From a virus, in the IMG/VR virus record IMGVR_UViG_3300050133_000012, positions 1 through 21,608 of that record: 21,608 nt of DNA; one strand, written 5' to 3'. Made by a program: the position numbers and the translations under genes. Shown piece after piece: positions 1 through 6,353 of this stretch (positions are counted from its first letter, which is position 1; each line of letters begins with the position of its first letter). The notes beneath the pieces were generated by a model. That model was not told the origin of the DNA. It saw only the letters and a program-made list of their open reading frames with translations, and searched no databases.

Positions 1-78
1 GATCAGTTGATATTGAAAGCAAATAGCGCAGTGCAAGTACACGAAGAGCATAAGAGTGAGAAAGAAATATGGACATAA
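1..78 (+). CDS. C-terminal end of an upstream gene (partial)
   Basis: An open frame enters from the left edge and runs for 25 codons in frame 1 to a TAA at 76-78, giving a charged tail that ends HEEHKSEKEIWT. It overlaps the start of the next gene by 10 bases, as expected for translationally coupled phage genes. Too little is present to identify it. The compact overlap and shared strand suggest it belongs to the same operon as the two genes that follow. Confidence 0.5.
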   Translation, partial: DQLILKANSAVQVHEEHKSEKEIWT

Positions 79-287
79 AATATAAAACTATGTATAACAA
101 ATTGCTGAAAAGAGAAAAGAAAGCTGAGTTATATATAGATAATCCAAATATTGCGATAGAAACTGTTATTAATAATTACATACCAGAATATCAGAAAATC
201 GTTAAAAAATTAAGTGTTCTGATGTTATTTCTTCCAGATGCAAGTAAAGATGAAATACTAAATGGTTTTAAATTAGGAGTTGAGTAA
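69..287 (+). CDS. Small hypothetical protein (72 aa)
   Basis: The 72-residue protein starts at an ATG inside the last codons of the upstream frame, with a purine-rich stretch (GAGTGAGAAAG) just before it as a weak ribosome binding site. Its stop codon directly abuts the ATG of the next gene. It is lysine-rich at the N-terminus (KLLKREKKAE) and then alternates helical and hydrophobic segments; there is no signal peptide, cysteine cluster or recognisable motif. I do not recognise the family. Its position just before the putative late regulator suggests a small accessory gene at the end of the early/middle region. Confidence 0.65.
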   Translation: MDIKYKTMYNKLLKREKKAELYIDNPNIAIETVINNYIPEYQKIVKKLSVLMLFLPDASKDEILNGFKLGVE

Positions 288-716
288 ATGAAAGAAACCT
301 ATAAAAATCTTATAGAGCTAATAGAAATTAATGAAAATATAAAATTCAATTGTGAAAGTAATTTAAGACTTATCCAAAAATTTATATTAAAGCAAGCACC
401 TAAAAATTATAGTTGTGGGACCTCGTATTTGGATGCTGATACGATACATGGTGGGAAACCAGAGCTGCATGATACAGACTATGAAAAATTGATAGATGAA
501 ATGGAAAAACTTAATAGCATGATATTTTTACAGGAAAGTATTCTGAGAGGATTATATTCAACAAAGGCAAGTATAGATGAAAGATTAAAAGATTTAAAAG
601 GAATTAATTATGATGTTGCTTATTTAAAATTAGTTGAAGGATATGGACTACAAGCCATCGCAAGCAACTTACACTTAAGTTATGATCGTATTAAACATAT
701 AAGTTCAATGATATAA
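288..716 (+). CDS. Putative late-gene transcription regulator (ArpU/RinA-like position, HTH)
   Basis: The 142-residue protein has a helical, probably coiled-coil N-terminal and middle part (about residues 1-105). Its C-terminal segment (about 110-142: LKLVEGYGLQAIASNLHLSY then DRIKHI) reads as a helix-turn-helix like sigma-70 region 4. GGAG lies 8 bases before the ATG. In Firmicute phages a gene of this size and build commonly sits just before the terminase genes and controls the late operon (ArpU, RinA and relatives). Here it is followed at once by tandem 11-bp repeats and a promoter, which are plausible targets. The family name is inferred from position and the HTH, not from a confident match; a phage sigma-like factor is an alternative. 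Confidence 0.6.
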   Translation: MKETYKNLIELIEINENIKFNCESNLRLIQKFILKQAPKNYSCGTSYLDADTIHGGKPELHDTDYEKLIDEMEKLNSMIFLQESILRGLYSTKASIDERLKDLKGINYDVAYLKLVEGYGLQAIASNLHLSYDRIKHISSMI

Positions 717-718
717 AG

Positions 719-740
719 ACGACACTTTAACGACACTTTT
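719..740 (+). promoter_or_regulatory. Tandem 11-bp repeats, probable activator binding site
   Basis: ACGACACTTTA (719-729) is followed without a gap by ACGACACTTTT (730-740): two copies 10/11 identical with a period of one helical turn. The second copy ends 17 bases before the TATAAT at 758, so the repeats occupy the -35 and upstream region. There is no TTGACA-like -35 box. This is the layout expected for an activator or alternative sigma factor binding two sites on the same DNA face. The likely partner is the HTH protein encoded immediately upstream; that link is inference. Confidence 0.6.
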
Positions 741-754
741 ATCGAGAGGATCCA

Positions 755-763
755 TGATATAAT
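755..763 (+). promoter_or_regulatory. Extended -10 promoter for the late operon
   Basis: TGATATAAT matches the extended -10 consensus (TGnTATAAT) exactly. A -35 hexamer is missing at 16-18 bp spacing and the tandem repeats stand in its place, which suggests activator-dependent use. Transcription would begin near 770 and run into the hairpin at 785-819 before the first gene at 855. It is the best promoter-like sequence seen in the window. Confidence 0.55.
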
Positions 764-784
764 GATATTAGTTATAGATCCCTA

Positions 785-819
785 AAGAGAACATTCTGTT
801 TAACCAGGTGTTCTTTTTT
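785..819 (+). terminator. Terminator-like hairpin just after the late promoter
   Basis: AAGAGAACA (785-793) pairs with TGTTCTTTT (809-817), nine pairs including one G-T, with an inner CTG/CAG pairing (796-798/805-807). The right arm runs into a T tract ending at 819. It lies between the regulator gene and the first late gene. It may end transcripts of the upstream operon, or act as a leader terminator that must be overcome for late expression. Confidence 0.6.
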
Positions 820-854
820 AATGTGAAAATATTATAAAGAGAGGAAGTATATAT

Positions 855-1097
855 ATGAATTTTAGTCAAGCATTACAATTATTAAAGTTAGGTAAGAAGC
901 TAATACGTAAAGGTTGGAACGGCAAAGGTATATTTATAGAACTACAGCAACCAGATAGTAATAGTAAGATGTCAGGACCTTATTTGTTTATAGATACTAC
1001 AGGATTACAGACTAAGAATGTTGATGCTCCAAGATGTAGAGTGCCATGGCTACCTAGTCAAACTGATATGTTAGCTGATGATTGGGAAGTATTATAA
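855..1097 (+). CDS. tad2: Tad2-family anti-Thoeris protein (DUF2829)
   Basis: The 80-residue protein has the hallmark layout of the Tad2/DUF2829 family: MNFSQALQLLKLGKKLIRKG followed by WNGKG, then LQQPDSNSKM with PYLFI, then PWLPSQTDMLADDW near the C-terminus. Family knowledge: Tad2 proteins are small phage sponges that bind the cyclic ADP-ribose signal made by Thoeris TIR enzymes, so the effector is never activated; some members have been reported to bind CBASS-type cyclic nucleotides too. The length is typical. A GAGAGGAAG ribosome site precedes the ATG. It is the first gene after the late promoter, directly before terS. The family call is strong; activity of this copy and its exact ligand are inferred. 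Confidence 0.88.
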   Translation: MNFSQALQLLKLGKKLIRKGWNGKGIFIELQQPDSNSKMSGPYLFIDTTGLQTKNVDAPRCRVPWLPSQTDMLADDWEVL

Positions 1098-1117
1098 TAT
1101 AAGAGAGGTGATATATT

Positions 1118-1525
1118 ATGGTTACAGGTAGACCTAGAAAGTTTACTAATGCTGATGATATGTATAAGGTTGGTATGGATTATATTAATAAGATGTCTGA
1201 TGAAGGTAAACACTTGACTGTAACTGGTGTGGCTATTGCGTTAGATACTACTAGAGACGTTTTAAACGAGTATTCTAAAGGTACTTATGATACTGATTTA
1301 CAAGACTTTTCCACCCCCGTTAAAAGGCTTAAAGCGTTATGTGAGCATTATGCAGAGGAAAGATTGTTTGCTAATAACCCAACTGGAGCTATATTTGCAT
1401 TGAAGAATTATGGTTGGAAAGATAAAACAGAAGTAACAACTACAGGAGTGCAAACAGTTAAGGTTATAGATTTAAGCAGTTTCAGTGTGGAAGAGTTAAA
1501 AGAAATGTCAAAAGACGATAAATAA
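1118..1525 (+). CDS. terS: Terminase small subunit
   Basis: The 135-residue protein begins GRPRKFTNADDM, has a helix-turn-helix-like segment around residues 33-55 (LTVTGVAIALDTTRDVLNEY), and continues with the NPTGAIFALKNYGWKDKTEV motif that is very characteristic of phage DNA-packaging small subunits. It ends with DLSSFSVEELKEM, also typical of the family. It should assemble as a ring that recognises the packaging site and hands the DNA to the large subunit. GAGAGGTGAT precedes the ATG. Unusually, the large subunit does not follow directly: about 790 bp of mostly non-coding sequence and a small gene come between them. Confidence 0.88.
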   Translation: MVTGRPRKFTNADDMYKVGMDYINKMSDEGKHLTVTGVAIALDTTRDVLNEYSKGTYDTDLQDFSTPVKRLKALCEHYAEERLFANNPTGAIFALKNYGWKDKTEVTTTGVQTVKVIDLSSFSVEELKEMSKDDK

Positions 1526-1617
1526 CGAATATTGCTCAAATAACTGATGAACTTCGATTATTTGAAAGAGAATATTATACTATGAGAATGATTAAACATT
1601 CAGAAATTGATGAATAG
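1522..1617 (+). pseudogene. Orphan open frame after terS, possible gene remnant
   Basis: One base offset from the end of terS, a frame with no ATG start runs 31 codons to TAG at 1615-1617. It reads TNIAQITDELRLFEREYYTM then RMIKHSEIDE, which looks protein-like in composition. It loosely resembles the start of the large terminase downstream (ELRLFEREYYTMRMIK beside ELCRQDFYSFCKYM), which could make it a stranded N-terminal fragment. No ribosome site or normal start codon is present. It may be chance, and the resemblance is by eye only. Confidence 0.3.
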
Positions 1618-1631
1618 TAATGCATAAACAC

Positions 1632-1771
1632 TGAGAATGATGCCTTTAAAACGTTGATATAAGGCACTTTATAGGCTAGATGATAACCCAACTTCGCTAA
1701 ATATACGTTTTGCGCTAATCGGTTCTCACTAGAAATAACGGATGATTAATTGAATATAACCGGTAATGTAT
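1632..1771 (+). ncRNA. Candidate branched RNA structure or structured 3' UTR
   Basis: TGAGAA (1632-1637) can pair with TTCTCA (1723-1728). This encloses two hairpins: TGCCTT/AAGGCA (1641-1646/1661-1666), and CGC-T-AAA with TTT-T-GCG (1695-1701/1708-1714) with one mismatch. A strong intrinsic terminator follows at 1772. Together this could be a small RNA with its own terminator or a folded 3' end of the tad2-terS transcript. The pairings were found by eye; no known RNA family was recognised. Confidence 0.3.
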
Positions 1772-1803
1772 GGATTGAAGTATAAAAGCTTTAATCCTTT
1801 TTT
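1772..1803 (+). terminator. Strong intrinsic terminator downstream of terS
   Basis: GGATTGAAG (1772-1780) pairs along its whole length with CTTTAATCC (1789-1797), nine pairs including one G-T, around an 8-base loop, and six T residues follow (1798-1803). This is a textbook Rho-independent terminator on the + strand. It would end the tad2-terS transcript before the large terminase, so terL must depend on read-through or on a separate promoter. Confidence 0.8.
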
Positions 1804-1976
1804 ATCTACCTGATTACATTATATGCTCCAGGATCCTTAATAGATACTGCGATTTAGCCATTCTCATTTGCAGATTGTCGCACTTTGATTTGATGCAGAT
1901 GCACATGTTACGACGATGCTACATTATGAACGGCTATATATCAAGGGTTGTATGAGGTGGGTCCATATGTTGCGGC

Positions 1977-2032
1977 CTTATATGATAGGTCCTATATGAT
2001 GGGTGTATGTACTACCTACCCTACCTACCCTA
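1977..2032 (+). repeat. Adjacent tandem repeats (14-mer pair, then 9-mer pair)
   Basis: CTTATATGATAGGT (1977-1990) is followed directly by CCTATATGATGGGT (1991-2004), 12 of 14 bases identical. After 7 bases come two exact copies of CTACCTACC (2012-2020 and 2021-2029) plus CTA of a third. The reverse strand of the second block has four short G runs separated by TA, which could form a two-layer G-quadruplex. The GGT-rich 14-mers can also pair with the ACC-rich 9-mers. Directly repeated sites near terminase genes are reminiscent of packaging-site elements, but this is inference. Confidence 0.6.
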
Positions 2033-2121
2033 TACATGCATACAATATATAATGTTTATTGTTTTCTTTTTTATTTTCTTTTATTTGTTGTGTGTGTATG
2101 CTGCGCGTTCTACTCCTGGCA

Positions 2122-2225
2122 GGGGTGGGGGTGCTGAATAAATTGAATGAAATATCTCAAACCAATAAACCATTTGCAATCACTCACAGGATTGGGGGTG
2201 GGGCAACTTTTGCCGGCGGTACCCC
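2122..2225 (+). other. Two G-rich 9-mers and a G-rich hairpin, possible packaging site
   Basis: GGGGTGGGG occurs at 2122-2130 and again at 2195-2203, striking in AT-rich DNA. The second copy lies in a fold: GGGGTG (2195-2200) pairs with TACCCC (2220-2225), and inside it GGCAA (2202-2206) pairs with TTGCC (2210-2214). Many Gram-positive phages have short G/C-rich cohesive ends next to their terminase genes, so this is a candidate cos or pac element. G-quadruplex formation on the + strand is another possibility. No direct evidence of cleavage can be read from sequence. Confidence 0.35.
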
Positions 2226-2315
2226 TGTAGTATATACCACCATAACAAAATTTATATTTTCCACAAATGTTTTAGTCCTACAAAAAATATTTTTTATTTT
2301 TGGAAAGGTGATTAA

Positions 2316-2507
2316 ATGTCTGATAATAAAAAAGAGTTAGAACATTCTAGAGAAACTTTAAGAAAAATGTTTTTAAAAAATCCAGAATTAAAAAAAGCAT
2401 TTAAAGAAACTTTAGATGAATTAAGTAAGCCTGAAGAAATTGATAAAATGGCTAAAGGAATTTGTAAGGGCCTTAAAGCTTTATCAAATTTAAAGGTGAT
2501 TAGATGA
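2316..2507 (+). CDS. Small helical protein upstream of terL (63 aa)
   Basis: The 63-residue protein is lysine- and glutamate-rich and almost entirely helical in pattern (SRETLRKMFLKNPELKKAFK then ETLDELSKPEEIDKMAKGIC), with no membrane segment. GGAAAGGTGAT precedes the ATG, and its TGA stop overlaps the terL ATG by four bases (ATGA), so the two are translationally coupled. It is the first gene after the long terminase gap. I do not recognise the family; a small terminase accessory protein is possible from position alone. Confidence 0.7.
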   Translation: MSDNKKELEHSRETLRKMFLKNPELKKAFKETLDELSKPEEIDKMAKGICKGLKALSNLKVIR

Positions 2508-4024
2508 AATTAACAGCAGAACAGAAAATAGAATTTGCTTTAGAAGTACAAAGAGAATTATGCAGACAAGATTTTTATTCATTTTGTAAGTATATGGACA
2601 GCAAATTTTTCACTCCTGGCAAGCCACATTTAAAACTTATAGCTGAAGCGTTACAAGAAATTGCCGATGGAGTTATTAAGAAGTTAGCAATATCTTTACC
2701 ACCTAGAGCTGGAAAGTCATATATTACGAGTTTGTTTTGCGCTTGGTTACTTGGGAAACATCAAGAGGGAAGTATTATGAGAAATTCATATGCTGCAAAA
2801 CTTGCTGAAAAATTCTCAAAAGATATTAGAGACGGAATTATACCCTCTGAAAAGTATCAAAATATATTCAATATTAATATTAGTTCTAAGAGTTCAGCGG
2901 TTGATGGTTGGAGCTTAGAAGGGCATACACAAACAGCATATTTTTGCGCAGGAGTTGGCGGCGCGATTACTGGCTTTGGTTGCAAGACCGTTGCAATACT
3001 TGATGACTCAATTAAAAATATTGAAGAAGCATTATCAGAAATCACGGTAGAAGCTACATGGAATTGGTATACTTCTACTCACTTATCGAGGTTGGAAGTT
3101 GATTGTCCCGAGATACATATTGCTACAAGATGGACTCGCCACGATTGTATTGGAAGATTAACTGATGAATTTTCACCTGAATATGATCCTGATTATAGGG
3201 TTATAAATATTCCAGCTTTAGATGAATACGGTAAGAGTTTTTGTGATGAAGTCCATACAACTGCAGAGTATATGGCAATTAAAAAAGTTACTGATGAGTT
3301 TATATTTGAAGCTGAGTATATGCAGCACCCAGTGGAGTCAAAAGGATTGTTATTTCCTAGTGATGCACTCAATCGGTTCACTTTAGAAGAATTAAAAACA
3401 ACTGATAAAGACGGAAACAGTGTTAATAAAAAACCTGATGGAACCCTAGGCTTTACAGATACAGCAGATAGAGGGGCAGATTTTTTATGTTCACCTATAG
3501 GCAAGAAATTTGGATTGTATACTTATATTACTGATGTAGTATTTACACAGGATGGTGTAGAAATAACGGAGCCTTTGGTTGCACAAATGTGTATAGATAC
3601 TAAATGTGACATTATGAAGATTGAGTCTAATAACGGTGGAACTGCTTTTGCAAGAAATATAAGGTCATTAATTCGGGGTAAATCTCCGTGCATGGTCATT
3701 GATGAAGTAACCACTAGCAACAAAGAGACAAGAATATTAATGAACGCAGGATATATCAAAGAATATTTTTACTTCCGTAGTGATTATGTAGTTGGATCTG
3801 ATTATGACAAGTTTATGAGATATTTAACTTCGTATGTTAAGATGGGCAATAATAAACATGATGATGCACCTGACGCGGTTACAGGACTTGCGGAATATGT
3901 AAAGTATAAAACTTATTCTGCTCCACAAGAAAAACCTACTTATAATTTTAACTCTGAAAGACCAGGAGTTAATTTTTTCGATTCAGTAGAGGCAACAGAG
4001 AGTTATATAAACGGAGGTTGGTAA
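2504..4024 (+). CDS. terL: Terminase large subunit
   Basis: The 506-residue packaging motor appears complete. The ATPase domain shows a Walker A motif PPRAGKS at residues 66-72, a Walker B with hydrophobic strand and acidic pair (TVAILDD, ending near 168), and an ATRWTRHD coupling motif around 207-214. The RNase H-like nuclease has its acidic residues in GFTDTADRGAD (D319 and following), IESNNGG (E373) and HDDAPDAVTG (D452-D456). It pumps DNA into the prohead through the portal and cuts the concatemer. Its start overlaps the stop of the preceding gene, with AAAGGTGAT as ribosome site. Length is in the normal range for phage large terminases. Confidence 0.93.
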   Translation: MKLTAEQKIEFALEVQRELCRQDFYSFCKYMDSKFFTPGKPHLKLIAEALQEIADGVIKKLAISLPPRAGKSYITSLFCAWLLGKHQEGSIMRNSYAAKLAEKFSKDIRDGIIPSEKYQNIFNINISSKSSAVDGWSLEGHTQTAYFCAGVGGAITGFGCKTVAILDDSIKNIEEALSEITVEATWNWYTSTHLSRLEVDCPEIHIATRWTRHDCIGRLTDEFSPEYDPDYRVINIPALDEYGKSFCDEVHTTAEYMAIKKVTDEFIFEAEYMQHPVESKGLLFPSDALNRFTLEELKTTDKDGNSVNKKPDGTLGFTDTADRGADFLCSPIGKKFGLYTYITDVVFTQDGVEITEPLVAQMCIDTKCDIMKIESNNGGTAFARNIRSLIRGKSPCMVIDEVTTSNKETRILMNAGYIKEYFYFRSDYVVGSDYDKFMRYLTSYVKMGNNKHDDAPDAVTGLAEYVKYKTYSAPQEKPTYNFNSERPGVNFFDSVEATESYINGGW

Positions 4025-4025
4025 G

Positions 4026-4265
4026 ATGGTTACAGGATTAATTTTAGGATTAGTCTTTTTTTTATGCACAATATCAGCTTATAGTTTAGGGATCAAGCAT
4101 GGTAAACAAATGTCTGAAAAGATAGTACCTAACTTAAACCCTATAAAAGCTATTAAAAATCATATTGAAAACAAAGAAATTAAGACAAAAGATGATTTAG
4201 TTGCGGAAGGTATGGCAAATATAATGCGTTATGATGGTTCGTCGCAAATGAAAGAAGGTGAGTAG
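4026..4265 (+). CDS. Small single-pass membrane protein between terL and portal
   Basis: The 79-residue protein opens with a hydrophobic stretch (about residues 3-22, VTGLILGLVFFLCTISAYSL) suited to one membrane span, followed by a lysine-rich, probably cytosolic tail ending MKEGE. It starts one base after the terL stop, with GGAGG inside the end of terL as ribosome site, and its stop directly abuts the portal ATG. I do not recognise the family. Position suggests a head-assembly or membrane-tethering accessory, but no function is claimed. Confidence 0.7.
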   Translation: MVTGLILGLVFFLCTISAYSLGIKHGKQMSEKIVPNLNPIKAIKNHIENKEIKTKDDLVAEGMANIMRYDGSSQMKEGE

Positions 4266-6353
4266 ATGGAAGAAATAACAGATCAATACGGCTTATATCT
4301 TAAAGGCAGAAATTATAATAACAGATTGAGTCCTTCTTATTATCCAACCGTAGATAAAAATTATAGATTTTATTCTAATAATCAATGGTACGGAGTTAAA
4401 GCAAATGGTTTGCCGACACCTGTATTTAATATTTTGAAACAGATAGTAGATTATAAAATATCTTCGGTTACAAGTTCCAAAACTAAAATGCAATTTGGTA
4501 TAGAAAATCTTGCGGACAATTCAGACGATCCAGCAGAGCAAGAACTTCAAAAAGAGTGTGATATGATCTCAGGCTATTCAGAAGTTAAGTGGGAAAAACT
4601 TAAAATGGATAGTTTAATCAGAGAAATTCTTTTAGACGGCGCAGTTTCAGGAGATATGTGTTTTTATACTTACTGGAATAAAGATATTGACTCATATTCT
4701 ACTAACGGTGTAGAACCAGAGCAAGAACAGCCACAACCTATACAGCCACCAACTCAGGACCCTCAACAAGAAGGGCAATCTAATGCACCTATTTTAAATA
4801 CGGATCCCGCGCAAGAGATACCTGAGCCACAAATGAAAACTAAAAAAGTAAAAGTGATGGGTGATTTTGTTACTGAGGTAGTGGATGGATCAAACGTAAT
4901 GTTTGGCAATCCTAACAATAATAAAGTACAATCACAACCTTATATACTTATTGGTGGCAGAGATTTAATTGACAACCTTAAGGACAAAGCTAAGGCAAAT
5001 GGAATAGGTAAAGATGAAATTGATAAGATATGTTCAGACTTGGAAATACAAGACCAAGCAGGAGATAGAGGTAAAATTGAGTTAGATGTTGCTAATAAAT
5101 GTCTTTATCTTATAAAACTATGGAAAGAAAAAGATCATGTGTTTATGGAGATAGTAACTAAATCAGCTACTATTCAAGAAAAGACGGATACAGGCCTTAA
5201 ATTATATCCTATTGCTTGGGCAAATTGGGACTTACTTAAAAACTCATATCATGGTCAAGCTGAAATTAGTGGCCTTATTCCTAATCAAATACTTGTCAAT
5301 CAAATGGCTTCAAATATTGCTTATCATATGAGAATGACAGCTTTTGGGAAAACAATTTATGATAAAACTAGGATTACGGCCTGGAATAATGCAATCGGTT
5401 CAGCTATTGGAGTCGAGGGTGATGTTGGAAATGCAGTACAGCAACTATTACCTGGCCAAATGAGTAATATGATTATTGAATTCTTTGATAAAGTTGTTAA
5501 TTTGACAAAAGAATTAGTTGGAGCAAATGACTCAGCACTTGGAAACGTTGATCCTAAGAATACGAGTGCAATAATAGCAGTGCAAAGACAAGCATCCGTT
5601 CCTTTGGAGGGAGTAAAGGGTAGATTTTATCAACTCATAGAGGACTTAGGTTTGATATGGCTTGACTTCATTATAAATAAATATCAAGTTGAAAGAACAA
5701 TATCTTATAAAGTAAATGATGTTACTAAAACAGGTCAGTTTGATGGTTCTAAATATAAAGATGTTCCGTTTAAACTTAAAATTGATGTAGGAGCTTCAAG
5801 TTATTGGTCAGAGATTGCTTCAATGCAAACTTTAGACAATCTATTAACTTCTCAAAAGATTACTTTCTTGCAATATTTAGAGAGAGTACCACAAGGAATT
5901 TTATCTAAGAAACAAGAATTAATAGATGAAATTAAAGCGCAGAAACCACCTGTAGCAACTGATAAGCCAAGTATTAATATACCGTTTGTTAATATGCCAA
6001 TGGCGGCTCAGATACAAGCCTTAGGACTTGCTGGAATAAAGGTTAGTCCAGAAGATATGCAACAAGTTCAACAGCAACAGATGCAAGAGCAAGGTCAACA
6101 GATGCAACAACAAACGGACCAATTGAACCAAGCACACCAACAGTTATCGTTTGGACAAATGAAGCAGTTTGTTGAAACTTTAGCACCACAAATTCAGGCA
6201 GAGTTAAAGAAATTGCCTGATGCTCAATATGAACAAGCGGTTAATCAATTAATGGAAGTCGGGAAACAAGGTGGGTTCCAACCACCACAACAAGGAGGTC
6301 AACAAAATGGTCAAGAAAGTTCCAACCAACAAGGTAGCCAAACGAACAGTTAA
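4266..6353 (+). CDS. P22-like portal protein
   Basis: The 695-residue protein fits P22-type portals in length and gene order (after terL, before scaffold and coat). The N-terminal part (YYPTVDKNYRFYSNNQWYG) and the segment ending ...GNVDPKNTSAIIAVQRQAS (around residues 420-445) are typical of this portal family. A low-complexity insert rich in Q, P and E lies near residues 155-190. The C-terminus (about 597-695) is very glutamine-rich, with a heptad-like pattern matching the helical barrel of P22-type portals. It should form the dodecameric ring at the DNA entry vertex. It starts right after the previous stop, and its last 47 bases overlap the next gene. Confidence 0.85.
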   Translation: MEEITDQYGLYLKGRNYNNRLSPSYYPTVDKNYRFYSNNQWYGVKANGLPTPVFNILKQIVDYKISSVTSSKTKMQFGIENLADNSDDPAEQELQKECDMISGYSEVKWEKLKMDSLIREILLDGAVSGDMCFYTYWNKDIDSYSTNGVEPEQEQPQPIQPPTQDPQQEGQSNAPILNTDPAQEIPEPQMKTKKVKVMGDFVTEVVDGSNVMFGNPNNNKVQSQPYILIGGRDLIDNLKDKAKANGIGKDEIDKICSDLEIQDQAGDRGKIELDVANKCLYLIKLWKEKDHVFMEIVTKSATIQEKTDTGLKLYPIAWANWDLLKNSYHGQAEISGLIPNQILVNQMASNIAYHMRMTAFGKTIYDKTRITAWNNAIGSAIGVEGDVGNAVQQLLPGQMSNMIIEFFDKVVNLTKELVGANDSALGNVDPKNTSAIIAVQRQASVPLEGVKGRFYQLIEDLGLIWLDFIINKYQVERTISYKVNDVTKTGQFDGSKYKDVPFKLKIDVGASSYWSEIASMQTLDNLLTSQKITFLQYLERVPQGILSKKQELIDEIKAQKPPVATDKPSINIPFVNMPMAAQIQALGLAGIKVSPEDMQQVQQQQMQEQGQQMQQQTDQLNQAHQQLSFGQMKQFVETLAPQIQAELKKLPDAQYEQAVNQLMEVGKQGGFQPPQQGGQQNGQESSNQQGSQTNS

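Larger units (their letters stand above)
1526..2315 (+). other. 790-bp intergenic region between terS and the terL block
   Basis: This gap holds no convincing gene on either strand. From left to right it carries the orphan frame, a branched foldable segment, a strong terminator, a stem TGCGA/TCGCA (1848-1852/1878-1882), tandem repeats, and G-rich clusters. Composition shifts: by hand count 45 of 100 bases in 1941-2040 and 69 of 140 in 2101-2240 are G or C, well above the neighbouring AT-rich genes. Possible roles are a packaging (cos or pac) site, a structured RNA, or scar sequence from an inserted element. Nothing I can see settles which. Confidence 0.6.

Noticed and set aside
1511-1617. Programmed -1 frameshift joining terS to the orphan frame
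   Set aside because: A stop codon in the -1 frame at 1519-1521 and no slippery heptamer after it; terS already ends with a typical family C-terminus.
2052-2141. 29-codon ATG frame reading MFIVFFFIFFYLLCVYAARS and ending RGGGAE
   Set aside because: No ribosome site upstream; the hydrophobic part comes from a poly-T tract and the glycines from a G-rich cluster, so chance is likely.
1526-2315. Group I or group II intron, or a known large phage RNA such as ROOL or GOLLD
   Set aside because: I could not see the conserved group I core or a group II domain V, and an internal strong terminator argues against one continuous 700-nt RNA. No family can be named from reading alone.
2059-2340. 93-codon frame in the terminase gap starting at TTG
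   Set aside because: No ribosome site, hydrophobic T-rich and then G-rich composition driven by base runs, and it overlaps the well-supported small gene at 2316.
6271-6306. N-terminal extension of the lysine-rich protein from GTG 6271
   Set aside because: The AAGGAGGTC ribosome site is placed for ATG 6307; the extension would carry that site inside the coding sequence.
6292-6353. Programmed frameshift from portal into the lysine-rich frame
   Set aside because: The needed shift would be +1, no slippery site is visible, and the downstream frame has its own excellent ribosome site.
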